Assembly: GCA_028753945.1 (NCBI GenBank)
Contig: JAPNXP010000012.1
Span: forward strand, 682,001 to 746,000
Direction: 5' to 3'
Source: Hexactinellida sp. DTS-2022
Lineage: Eukaryota > Porifera > Hexactinellida
Length of the DNA: 64,000 nucleotides
Position numbers and translations under genes: made by a program. Shown piece after piece: positions 55,121-64,000 of the stretch. The notes below the pieces were generated by a model, which saw nothing but the letters and a program-made list of their open reading frames with translations, did not search any database and was not told the DNA's origin. Within the stretch, counting starts at the first letter, position 1; every line of letters starts with the position of its first letter.

Positions 55121-55182
55121 ATCAAGGGTTTCGGCCCTCCATAGGCCTCATCAGGAGGACGGTCCAGTCCTCTACCCTCGAT
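55121..55182 (-). ncRNA. Hammerhead ribozyme, copy 2 (all stems complete)
   Basis: Read on the minus strand: stem III 5' strand ATCGAGGGT, then A as the nucleotide 5' of the cut (expected between 55173 and 55172), stem I GAGGAC with loop TGGACC and GTCCTC, core CTGATGA (55154-55148), stem II GGCC, loop TATGGAG, GGCC, core GAAA (55132-55129), stem III 3' strand ACCCTTGAT. Stem III pairs over nine positions with a single G-T wobble; stem I has six and stem II four Watson-Crick pairs. The cleavage triplet is GTA, a permitted NUH. Hammerheads are known in non-autonomous retroelements and as isolated genomic motifs. The surrounding conserved block (about 55040-55290) may be part of such an element. 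Confidence 0.88.
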
Positions 55183-55584
55183 ACGCTCACTGCGACCGTT
55201 GTGCCCGCCTACTGCCTCCGCTTGCATCCTACGACGCACATATGCCTGCCTCTCTAATACTCTGTTACCTGGGAATTATCCAGGAGCGCGAGACGCTCCT
55301 TTTGGAGTATGATTTTAGGAACTAAATTAATTAGGAGCGTGAATATTGGAATCTTCTCCTATACCGTAACATTAATTTGTGATTTAGGCGTATGAAAACT
55401 TGATCAGACCAGGATTAGGAGCGTATTTACAAATGACTGTATAATACACGCACTGTAGTACCGCTCTATGCAGCGCATATACCTCCTGGGATGATGTATG
55501 TCTAACTCCATCACACTGCGATTAGATTATGTACATTAATATGCAGGGAGAAGCGGTTAACAGGGAAAAATTGGGAGTATACGG

Positions 55585-55970
55585 TATATCTGGCAGACAG
55601 ACTTGAGGGTTGTAAATAAATAATTTTTTATTTCTCAAATCAAATCAAATCAAATATTTGAAATTTCAAATAATTTCAAATCAAATCAAATCAAATATTT
55701 GAAATATTTGAAACTTTCAAATCATTTCCGAATCACTGTCAAAAGGTATATAAATTTTGAAAATGATCCTATATATTTGAAATTGAATTGAAAATGACGT
55801 GAAATTAAATTAAAGCGATTTGGAAACGGTTTGAAAATGATTTAAAGAATATGATATGAAAATGATTTGAAAATGATTTGAAATAATTTCATTTCAAATC
55901 AAATCATTCGAGAACTAAAATTATCTTAAATCAAATATTTGAAATATTTGATTTGATTTACAACACTGCC
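55585..55970. mobile_element. AAATCAAAT-rich MITE-like insertion
   Basis: Present in unit B and absent at the matching place in unit A. Ends gggttgtaaataaat and the complement of gatttacaacactg are roughly inverted. The interior is built of aaatcaaat, atttgaaat and gatttgaa words. The target duplication is not clear. It resembles in style the element at 22432-22700. Confidence 0.6.
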
Positions 55971-56892
55971 ACAGAGAAAGGACATTTAGTTAAGTTTTGA
56001 CCGATTTTCGCGTCTAGTACCAAAGATGAAATCGAATTGTTCAATATTCGATTGCTTACTGAATATCATATTCGGTAGATCAAATCTCTTTAATTATTGG
56101 TAATATACAGGGATTCATCCAGGCGTGCGAGAACTTGTCTAGGCGCGCGAATATCGAGAAATGCTCCCATAAGACGTAATACAAATTGAGTATTTTAGGC
56201 GTGTGAGCGAACTCAAACTTAATCTTGGCGCGCAGAAATTTTTGCCTTGATGAAAGCCTGGTAATAAAATATTGACGGTTTAGACTTGTTCTATTATGCG
56301 TTATTTATTCATAACGATTTCTACATATTCAGAAAACTATAATCTCAGCGTATGGTATTCTAAAGCCTACGTATTTGTTTATCTATCTGGTCAACCGAAT
56401 AATGCTACAGTAAAACTACAGTAAAACGGTTAATACGATATTCCGGTTAATAGAACACTATTTCAGTCCCCTTCAAAGCCTTTTCAAAACAAGTAATATT
56501 GGTTAATACGAATTCCGGATAAGGTGACCACATATTACGGTACCCTGGTGTTCGTACTAACGAGGTCCTAATTTATTTAATTACGGTTAAATCGGTATTA
56601 GTTGAAACGGTTTAAACCTAGTTGTTACAATTTACTTGATTTCTGATTATTGTAAGAGCACTCTCCAGGTGGACAATCAAATTGTTAAGAGCATATTTCA
56701 TGCCATGAAGCGTTCTACTTATTGGTACAAATAATGTGTGATAGTCACTGATATATATATTCGTTGAATCTTCTAAATTACCAAAAAACAGTAATACTCT
56801 ATAAATTGAAGTTCTTTTTGAAATTACAGACGAAAAACTGATACTATACTATAGACTAAATAGCAAACTAAGAAAATATATTTTAACCATGT

Positions 56893-57508
56893 CTATTTAA
56901 GATTCTTGTGGGTCTTTGCCTTCCATTCCTTGATTTTCTCCATTTCATCAATGTTGGAGCTAATGGCTGCTAATTTCGGACAATCTTTGAAACAACATTC
57001 AAACCAGCAAAACTCAAATAAGAAAAAACGTTACTAATTGTGAAATCAGCCCAAGAGATCTTGTCTCCACTCATAATGTGTTTGTCACTTTTAACTTGTT
57101 TCTCAATAAAAGCAAGTTTCCCTGGCACATCCTTAAGGAATTGTTGCTTGTATTCCTCTCTCTTATCCTCTGGTCCAAATATTACACCATATACTTTATT
57201 CGCTATATCTAACAAGGCATCGACATAGGACTCAAGCTGAGCATTCTCCATGGGGCTACTTCCTGCCAACCCATTTTTCTCTGCTATGTAGCGACAGATA
57301 GCAACACTTCCTCCTAGCTTAACTCCTCCCTCCTCGAGGAAGGGAGCCATTCCAGCGGGGCTTGAGCTTTGTATGTGCTTACCCATCCGTCACGAGTGAA
57401 CCTGACGTCATCGAATTCAATACCCAGATAAAACAAAAGAAGTCGAATAATCTCTGCCCGCCCAGGTACATCAAAGTAGTATAATTTAGGCTTATCAGCA
57501 GTTGCCAT
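56893..57508 (-). pseudogene. Frameshifted sigma-like GST (GST gene 4)
   Basis: A complete-length copy related to GST genes 2 and 3: [20 protein letters not shown] at the start, [20 protein letters not shown] in the middle, and the standard tail DNA (cttccattccttgattttct) at the end. A one-base loss after KAQAPL shifts the frame, and small length changes near the start of the last helix shift it again, so no full product can be made. The part after the first shift reads normally ([20 protein letters not shown]). It is the third member of the tandem series but has no hammerhead in its 5' flank. A sequencing error for the single-base shift cannot be excluded. Confidence 0.85.
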
Positions 57509-57924
57509 TGATTCCTAAATTTCTAAATAATTAATTGTAAACTTTCTTTCAACAGTCATATATTAGTTTGATTTTATGCATACTACTCAAGTTAGATAGC
57601 TGGCACTATATTAGACACTTACCAAATAATCAGATTAATAAGATTAATTTGGTCGGGGTAAGATTATAACGCCTATATTTGCCATGTGACTAGAAGAAAT
57701 GAGTACTAGTTGTCCAAAATACTAAATTAATTAAAATGAAATACGTAATATTTGGAGGATAATCAAGATCATATCTTACCTGTATTTCTCAGCGAAATAG
57801 AACATTACAAATATATTTACACTACAGTTTAACGAATCCACTAATCGTGTTAATTCTCAGATACGCCATCAAGATAATGGCAGCTGTTCCACAATTATGC
57901 GAAGGGAAATAGAATCTGCTTTAC

Positions 57925-58080
57925 CAGGGTTTTTTTTAAGGTTGAGACCTTGGTGCAACTCAGCTCGGCCATGGTGTAACTCAACACTGCAGTGGCCGCG
58001 GCCGACCCATAATCGTGGTGTAACTCCAAAAAATATTGGTGCAAAATTTACACCAAGATCGGCCTTAAAAAAAAACCCTG
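57925..58080. mobile_element. hAT-like MITE, family CAGGGTTTTTTTAAGG, copy 2
   Basis: 156 bp, opposite orientation to the copy at 21919. Flanked by a perfect 8-bp duplication tgctttac (57917-57924 and 58081-58088). Shares aaggttgagaccttggtg, gagttacacca-type and gtaaattttgcaccaa-type blocks with copy 1. Confidence 0.92.
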
Positions 58081-58440
58081 TGCTTTACAAAATTTCTCTG
58101 TTAATTACGGTACCAGTATTTGAGATGAATGAACTGATACCAAAAAATATTAATTCGTTATCTCTGATGAAGGCATTGAGGGTATTTATGTATATTATAT
58201 TTAGTAATTTTCACTGAATTTATGTAATCAGCTTCATTTCTATCCTGATTAAGAAGAACAAACTTGTCTCTGAATATAAAGGCCATTTCAGTTGATCCAT
58301 TAGGCCTCCTTTCATTATACGATGAAGCAACCTACTTTACCGGTGTTATAAAAATCCCATAAATATTGCCCAGACACTAGTACGAATGGGTCACTGAGCT
58401 GTTAGTAGAACAGCTGACTAGTAAACTGGAAGAGAAGTTC

Positions 58441-58851
58441 CTACTCTGTAGCTATTGCAGCGGATTGGCGAGAGATGCGTGTGTCCTGGAAAAATAAGGG
58501 AAACATGAACTGAGATGCTTTGTATGCATTCTTGAGGGCGTAACCTGGCAACAAGCTCTGTTGAGAAGAGAAGCGATCAACGGGAAACTTGTCAGTTATG
58601 AGTGAATTGAAATCCCAGTTACGAGCAAACAACAGAGTAAAGTTTTTAGAAAAGTTAAGTTTAGATAAGGAGCTTATTTCGGTCGGTGAAAACAAACTGT
58701 TTCCACACTTGTATCTACTAGCAAATTGGAATGCAAGATTAATGATACCAAACATAATATAGATAAGAAAGAGGATACTCTGTAGACTCCCATCTAACCT
58801 ACTGTACACTAACCTATCTATTTGTTCGGAGTCTACCGCAAATGCACTCAT
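58441..58851 (-). CDS. Small single-pass membrane protein, family not identified
   Basis: 136 residues from MSAFAVDSEQIDRLVYSRLD. One hydrophobic helix is clear at about 25-43 (ILFLIYIMFGIINLAF). The rest is polar, with a Phe-rich middle (LFARNWDFNSLI) and a C-terminus ending RISRQSAAIATE. I recognise no family. A short N-terminal arm followed by one helix would fit a type II or type III small membrane protein. It is intact and has a plausible start, but without a homologue it could be one exon of a larger gene. Confidence 0.4.
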   Translation of the reverse strand: MSAFAVDSEQIDRLVYSRLDGSLQSILFLIYIMFGIINLAFQFASRYKCGNSLFSPTEISSLSKLNFSKNFTLLFARNWDFNSLITDKFPVDRFSSQQSLLPGYALKNAYKASQFMFPLFFQDTRISRQSAAIATE

Positions 58852-59109
58852 GATATATGATAGAATGTTTGTGAGAATAACTAAATTTATGTAATGTAGG
58901 TCTACAGGGCTCAGGCTTGGACCGGGTCACCGGGTCACAATATTCGCTAAAACTCCGGATCACTAACGGGTCCGGCTTGGACCGAGTCACCGGATTACCG
59001 GGTCAACCGGGTCACTTAATTTTGATTTTACCCGATTCCTCACAGTAATGCTAATTAAATTTTATTGGTTTGTAGAATTATAACTTAGAAAGTTTCATCT
59101 AATATAGTA

Positions 59110-60039
59110 TAGTTAGGGAATTTTAACTCAAACCTTGAAAAAATTGTTACCAAACAATTTCTACACTAGAGTCTTCTTCTGGACCCAAATAAACTTAGAA
59201 AAAAAGTTGCAAGCCCAAACCCGTGAGAAAAATTATTCGAGATTTTTGAGATTAACTGTAAATCTCGAATAATTTTATAAAATCACGTTTTAGAGCAGGG
59301 GTTCTCAACCGGGGGGGAATTTGGAGGATTTTGGGGGGAAATTTTTTAACAATTTGGTCATACCTTATAATATCTCTACAAAGTAAAATTACATAAATAC
59401 ATACAAAGGTGACCAAAATATACAAGTAACCTATTTACTATTCAACACGATAAGTTTACTACTGATTCTTATTCATATTCTCTTTTGTTTGGAATGAAAT
59501 GAATAATATAATACAATTTACAGTTAACAATTATGGGGGGGGGGGAAATGTCTAGAATTTCGAAAGGGGGGTAACATGATTGTTTCGGTTAAGAACCCCT
59601 GTTTTAGAGTGTCGGTATGTGTATAATTTTTCTCAGGTAGCTGAATGGAGTCGAATGAGGGGTCACTTGATTATGTGGGAACACAATTTGATAATGGAAT
59701 TTTTACACATTCCTAAGACATTCCAGCATTGCTATGGAAAAATTCTTCCAAATATGGACATGTGATATATCAAATTGCTGGAAATTTAACGCAGAGTACC
59801 AATATGGTGATAATAAGTTGATTGGAGCTGATTTGAGAAAGTTAGCTCCAGAAATGTCGGCGATTTACTATGGAAAATCAGAAACTGCAACCCGTGTAAA
59901 AAATTTTCCTCACGGGTTTGGGCTTGCAACTTTTTTTCTATGTTTATTTTGGTCCAGAAGAAGACTCTAGTGTAGAAATTGTTTGGTAACAATTTTTTTC
60001 AAGGTTGACCTATAATTTGAGGTAAAATTCCCTAACTAT
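59110..60039. mobile_element. Long inverted-repeat element (middle level of the nest)
   Basis: Ends TAGTTAGGGAATTTTA and the complement of taaaattccctaacta, flanked by a 5-bp duplication tagta (59105-59109 and 60040-60044). Arms share caaacaatttctacactaga, gtcttcttctggaccca-type and gcaagcccaaacccgtg-type blocks in inverted order. Its core (gaggggtcacttgatta, ttccaaatatgg, catgtgatatatcaaatt) matches the core of the element at 34464-35119 although the termini differ. It is itself interrupted by the element at 59296-59601. Confidence 0.8.
59296..59601. mobile_element. hAT MITE CAGGGGTTCTCAACC (innermost level of the nest)
   Basis: 306 bp with ends CAGGGGTTCTCAACCGG and its inverted form ggttaagaacccctg. 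Perfect 8-bp duplication ttttagag (59288-59295 and 59602-59609). G-runs lie just inside both ends. The terminal sequence is a classic hAT end. It is the youngest insertion of the three. Confidence 0.93.
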
Positions 60040-60560
60040 AGTAAGTCGTTTAATATTTATGAGACATAGTATACTTCAATTGAAATTTCTTTGGTATCGC
60101 TGGTCACTGTATACTTACTTACCGGGTCAGCCGGGTCACCCGGTCTGAGCTTATCGGGTCACCGGGTCATGAGATCTTGACCCGGTCCAAGCCTGATAGG
60201 GCTGTCAATGAGTTTACTAATATTGTGAAAGTTCAGTTGCTCGGTCAGATACTCCAATCTCAATCAGGGGGATCATTCCAGAAATATAGTTAACCATAGC
60301 CTACGAGTTAACCTTTTGTGAATTGAAGACCAAAACTGCTGCTAATATCAAATTTGGTATGAGGGACCAATTACAAACTCAAAATAAATCTGAGAGCTCA
60401 AATTATTTATCCCATTTTGTAGTGTTGAGTAATTACGAAAAATAAAAATGCAAATGTACCAAATATAAAATTATTTTTGACACAACTATTATTTCGTTAT
60501 ATTTCAGATGGAATTCCGGAGTTAATAAGTTTAGTAAGAGGCACACACAAAAGCACATTA

Positions 60561-60731
60561 CAGTGAATTCCAGTTACAATGTAGTCGGATATAGCAAAAT
60601 AATCGCTTATAACGAAGAGATTTTCACCCAGAGCACTAAATGCATTAATTATTATCTGCTTATAACGAATATTCGGATATAACGAAGGAATTTACAAGTC
60701 CTGAGCACTTCATTATAACGAGAATTTACTG
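60561..60731. mobile_element. TA-flanked MITE, family CAGTGAACTCTCGTTATAACG, copy 2
   Basis: 171 bp. TA|CAGTGAATTCCAGTTACAA at the left, cattataacgagaatttactg|TA-type end at the right. Interior agcactaaatgcattaa and tattcggatataacgaa match copy 1 at 46117. Tc1/pogo-type by ends and TA target. Confidence 0.75.
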
Positions 60732-61184
60732 TATATTTGGACAGCCGACCTAAATTAAAATTATGGATAATTATATAACTATTAATTAATAAATAATACG
60801 TATAAGTAGTACTATATACAGTAATATACTTAGTGGTCAATTTTAGCTGTCCACTCAGTTACAAATGTTACTAGAATAGGGGATGATTATTAGGTACAAG
60901 TATCTTGCAGTCAGTGGTGTAGTACTAATTTCAGAAGTGGGGGAGCGGTAGTAATTATTTTTGTATTTTGTTCCTAAATCAATCAAGATATAAATAATCA
61001 AATTTACAATTTTTTACATTTAATAATTGGCGATATATAATTAATATAATGTCCCCAAACATTATAAATAATATTGGTATGAAAGAGAACTTACCATTGT
61101 TTCGAGGTTCTAAATTGGATCATGGATACATGTATCTTATGAAATACTTGGGGTTACTAATTAGTTATTAATTATAAGGGAATC

Positions 61185-61349
61185 CTTATATAGAGCTGAG
61201 CTTTGTAGAGTTCAGATTTTTTCCCATACTAAAAGCCCAGGCTTACTTTCTAAAGGTCAATTTCAAACTCTGGAAAAAAACTGACCTTTCTCAGTGCATG
61301 AATACACATAGTGAAAAACTGAACTCTACAAAGCTCAGCTCTATATAAG
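61185..61349. mobile_element. MITE with 31-bp perfect terminal inverted repeats
   Basis: Left arm 61185-61215 (cttatatagagctgagcttt onward) and right arm 61319-61349 are exact complements over 31 bp. A second, smaller inverted pair (aaaggtca / tgaccttt) lies inside. Total 165 bp, no frame. It lies in the 3' flank of GST gene 5. Perfect arms suggest recent origin. Confidence 0.8.
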
Positions 61350-61549
61350 TAATTTATAATTATAATGTGTCAGTTTGGATTATGTGGAAATACCAGTTAT
61401 TTATATTTTTTATTACATACAACTAAATTGGTATTTGAGAGGTATCTAATAATATCCAAGCAATACACAGCTAATCTAATCAATACGTAATCTACGAACT
61501 AATGTAGCAAATATAGAAAATTCTAATAAAACTAGTTCAATGATAAATT

Positions 61550-62164
61550 CTACAATTTTGGGTAAGTCTTGATCCTATACTCCTTAATCTTTTCCATCTC
61601 GCTAATGTTTGTGGCTACTGCAACTAACTTGGGAAAATCATTGAAGACAGCATCTAATCCAAAATGACACAATGAATTGTGTAATGTGCTCAAACCCAAA
61701 TCAGCCCAAGTGACTCTCTTCTCAGCCAGGAAATTCTTTTCGCACTTAACTTGTTTCTCAAGAAAGGCAAGTTTCCCTGGTACGTTTTTTAAAAAATCCT
61801 GTTTGCAGGTTTCCCGCTGATCCTCAGGTCCCATTGCAATCCCATAGATTTTACTCCCTATATCGAATATAGCATCGACATAGGACTCAAGCTGAGCATT
61901 CTCCATGGGGCTACTTCCTGCCAACCCATACTTCTCTGCTAAGTAACGACTGATAGCAATACTTCCTCCTAGCTTAACTCCTCCCTCCTCGTAGAAGGGA
62001 GCCATTCCCAGCGGGGCTTGAGCTTTGTATGTGCTCATCCATTCTTCACGAGTGAACCTAACGTCATCGAATTCCTTGCCAGCGTAGGCAAGCAGAAGTC
62101 GACCAATCTCTGCCCGCCCAGGTGCATCGAAGTAATAGATTTTACATTTAGGTGCAGCTGCCAT
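61550..62164 (-). CDS. Sigma-like glutathione S-transferase (GST gene 5)
   Basis: 204 residues, intronless. CKIYYFDAPGRAEIGRLLLA keeps the catalytic-type tyrosine and GRAE. Glutathione site [18 protein letters not shown]. The helical domain is more diverged than in genes 2-4: VTWADLGLSTLHNSL and KCEKNFLAEKRVTW. C-terminus KIKEYRIKTYPKL. Middle stretch [20 protein letters not shown] is shared with the other copies at near DNA identity, while the C-terminal half differs, suggesting partial gene conversion between paralogues. Cytosolic glutathione transfer or peroxidase activity is the family expectation. Confidence 0.92.
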   Translation of the reverse strand: MAAAPKCKIYYFDAPGRAEIGRLLLAYAGKEFDDVRFTREEWMSTYKAQAPLGMAPFYEEGGVKLGGSIAISRYLAEKYGLAGSSPMENAQLESYVDAIFDIGSKIYGIAMGPEDQRETCKQDFLKNVPGKLAFLEKQVKCEKNFLAEKRVTWADLGLSTLHNSLCHFGLDAVFNDFPKLVAVATNISEMEKIKEYRIKTYPKL

Positions 62165-62557
62165 ATTAACTCAAACTTAAGGTATTGGTTTTCTAATTCT
62201 AAACAAAATTAAGCACACTTATATAATAAGTACTAGTTGGAGTATGCCGTTGTGCTTATAATACAATAATTTAGATGTATCGATATCTAAGTGGTTTTCC
62301 AGGCTAGATTAATCTCATGTTTGAATATTTTGACATGTATCCTCTAACACCATACTGTGTATTAATGGGAGGTCTTACGAGCCATCTGATCATCAGATTG
62401 TAAAGTTCTATAAGAGTGTAATGATGAAATGGTGGAAACACAGGCACCAACAGCAAAAACCCATGTCTATATTGATTACTAAAGTTCAAACTCAATAACC
62501 ACAATTATGGAATAAGGAATAAAACGTGCCATGTTATATCACATTCGTATTCGTGTA

Positions 62558-62731
62558 CAGTCGAAACCGGTTTTCTCTAACCAATTCTTTGCATGGAAAT
62601 AAAGTAAGAAAAACCCGATAGCTAGAATAAAGTAAACCGATTGAATATAAAACAAAATTGGAATTTCTTACACATTTCGAATAAATTGTTAGTTAGAAAA
62701 AACTGGTCTTTGAAAACACCGGTTTCAACTG
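62558..62731. mobile_element. MITE with CAGTCGAAACCGGTTTT ends
   Basis: Left CAGTCGAAACCGGTTTTCTC after TA, right end complement CAGTTGAAACCGGTGTTTTC. Interior agaaaaacccgatagct-type words. The right TA is lost. Tigger/pogo-like by its ends. Confidence 0.55.
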
Positions 62732-62971
62732 GAACAAGAAATCAGGCATTCGCTTATTTACTGAACATTAAAAGAAGCATGCTTTAGTGAGCGCAGCTCC
62801 AGGAACGCGGGCTCCGTCAATAATTATAAATCTAAATGCTTATTAACTAGAGTGAACATATTATTAAAAGTAAAACGAGTGCAATTTGGAGCGAGCCCCT
62901 TTTATAACAGGAGCACGCGCCAAAATTGAGGATCTATAAATATTCGGCTTATTTACTAATTTTGGATCATA

Positions 62972-63102
62972 CAGTCAGGTTATTTTATTATGAACATTCA
63001 AGGGACCAAAAGTTGTGTTCATAATAGAGAGGATTCGTAATAAGCGAACTCAACTTAATACAAACTCTATGTAGGTTGTTAAATTGGGACCATAGGGCTG
63101 AT
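62972..63102. mobile_element. TA-flanked MITE, family CAGTCAGGTTATT, copy 2 (right end lost)
   Basis: TA|CAGTCAGGTTATTTTATTA at the left, then tgaacattcaa, gtgttcataatagagag, aagcgaactcaacttaatac and attgggaccatagggct as in copy 1 at 37070; it stops there without the closing inverted end. Confidence 0.65.
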
Positions 63103-63234
63103 GGATTATAGAGAAAACAGAATGTAACCATATATTGGACAAGAAGTGATGCCTTCTTAAACCATTTGCCTCACATACAATCTATCCTATTGCCTGTTAG
63201 TTTAAGATATAAGGCTTAGCTATATAGTGTCATA

Positions 63235-63380
63235 CAGTGGAACCCCGCTTAACGGTCAACCCGGAATAGCAGTCACTCCGATATTCCGGGCATTTTTAAA
63301 AATATTAACATTAATTTATTATTTCACAATTCGGCCATTTTTATCAGTCCCGAGGGTGACCGTATTCCGGGGTTCCACAG
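63235..63380. mobile_element. TA-flanked MITE with CAGTGGAACCCCG ends
   Basis: 146 bp. Left CAGTGGAACCCCGCTTAACGG, right complement CTGTGGAACCCCGGAATACG; TA at 63233-63234 and 63381-63382. Subterminal inverted pair ggtcaacccgga / tgaccgtattccgg. Pogo/Tigger-like. Confidence 0.75.
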
Positions 63381-63749
63381 TATAATATTGATGGGTTTTA
63401 AGTTCTATGAATACAATTCTAATTTTATCCAATTACAGAACTTAAGCTGACCTACGAATAGGTTGGTTTCGATCAGATCATGTTGCAGGCTCTAGTTCCA
63501 CATACTCCCTATAAACAATACTGCTTATAATACATTAATTCGAAACCAGCATCAGTCATAATGTTTGACCTTTAACTCATGTTCTCTCACAAGTGTACTT
63601 CCCCTGCACTAATGGGCGGAAAGACATGAATAACATATTTCCTGAGGATGGCTTATAGGACCTAATGTAGTCAGGTTATTCTTTGAAATGTAATATCTTG
63701 TGATATGGAAATGGAACTGCACATGCATTTGAAGGTTACAACTAGCAAC

Positions 63750-63925
63750 TGCTATAATAGGTTCTTCTATTATGAATATTCAAGGTCAAAAATAGTGTTC
63801 ATAATAGACTTCATAATAAGCGATCTCAACTTAATACAAACCCAGGTAAGTTGTTAAATTGGGACCATAGGGCTTGTTCATAACAAAAAGTTTTTCATAT
63901 TAAGCCGACGAAAATTGTATATGCT
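63750..63925. mobile_element. MITE family CAGTCAGGTTATT, copy 3
   Basis: Contains tattatgaatattcaaggtc, gtgttcataatagacttcat, aagcgatctcaacttaatac and attgggaccatagggcttgt, in the order of copy 1. The left end is changed to aataggttcttctatt. The remaining 62.2-64 kb sequence holds no gene. Confidence 0.55.
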
Positions 63926-64000
63926 GATTGAGTTTTGGGTTCATAAAATTAGAATCTGGATATTCAAAAAGGGCTAATTAGCTAATCAGTTGAGCGTCGA

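Larger units (their letters stand above)
54847..56892. repeat. Tandemly duplicated GST 5' flank, unit B
   Basis: Second copy of the unit A flank, with the intact hammerhead-like motif at 55121-55182, a MITE-like insertion at about 55585-55970 that unit A lacks, a deletion of roughly 70 bp relative to unit A just after it, and the inherited pogo-like MITE at about 56404-56572. Low divergence indicates a recent duplication. No gene. Confidence 0.8.
58912..60195. mobile_element. hAT-like MITE (outer element of a three-level nest)
   Basis: Ends CAGGCTTGGACCGGGTCA and its inverted form tgacccggtccaagcctg, with subterminal gggtcaccgggtca repeats. Flanked by acagggct and atagggct, an 8-bp duplication with one change. 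Its own sequence is about 350 bp (58912-59109 and 60040-60195); the rest is the inserted element 59110-60039. Confidence 0.8.

Overview
This is a AT-rich, animal-type nuclear DNA window in which most protein genes are single uninterrupted reading frames, even very long ones: a ~1,400-codon dynein tail, a 1,778-residue KNTC1-like protein and an 816-residue two-pore channel. Only DNAAF5 shows a clear intron, and ELP3 a possible 5' one. Metazoan-type adaptor, axonemal, complex I and N-glycan genes, with few introns and many small inverted-repeat transposons, suggest an intron-poor early-branching or otherwise streamlined invertebrate. A glass-sponge-like genome is one guess, held with low confidence.

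Layout. From 1 to 34.4 kb the window is an ordinary housekeeping stretch. It holds an axonemal dynein heavy chain (partial) head-to-head with an ENO4-like enolase, an unidentified protein, NDUFS4, a two-pore cation channel, ELP3, sorbitol dehydrogenase, a SAM-PH-SH2 adaptor, an RCC1 propeller protein, DNAAF5, a KNTC1/Rod-like protein, LSM7 and a CAP-Gly protein. Three of these (dynein, ENO4, DNAAF5) belong to cilium or flagellum biology.

From 35.8 to 62.2 kb is an accessory region built from sigma-like glutathione S-transferase (GST) genes and class I ARF GTPase genes. It contains two normal intronless ARFs, four intact GSTs, one frameshifted GST, one GST tail fragment, and one intact chimeric gene. 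In the chimera a GST lacking its last ~16 residues is fused in frame to an ARF lacking its myristoylated N-terminal helix. MRPL36, a coiled-coil protein, a GT18/MGAT5-like enzyme with an inserted lectin-like domain and a small membrane protein lie among them.

Two GST genes sit in a tandemly duplicated ~2.3-2.7 kb unit. In each unit, about 300 bp upstream of the GST start and on the same strand, there is a sequence that folds as a hammerhead ribozyme with all core residues: cleavage triplet GTA, CTGATGA, GAAA and three stems. One copy is perfectly paired, the other slightly decayed.

The spacers are rich in non-autonomous DNA transposons: hAT-like MITEs with 8-bp duplications, TA-flanked MITEs, long hairpins, a three-level nest at 58.9-60.2 kb, and a 21-bp tandem repeat with a four-unit higher-order pattern. 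No tRNA, rRNA or CRISPR was recognised.
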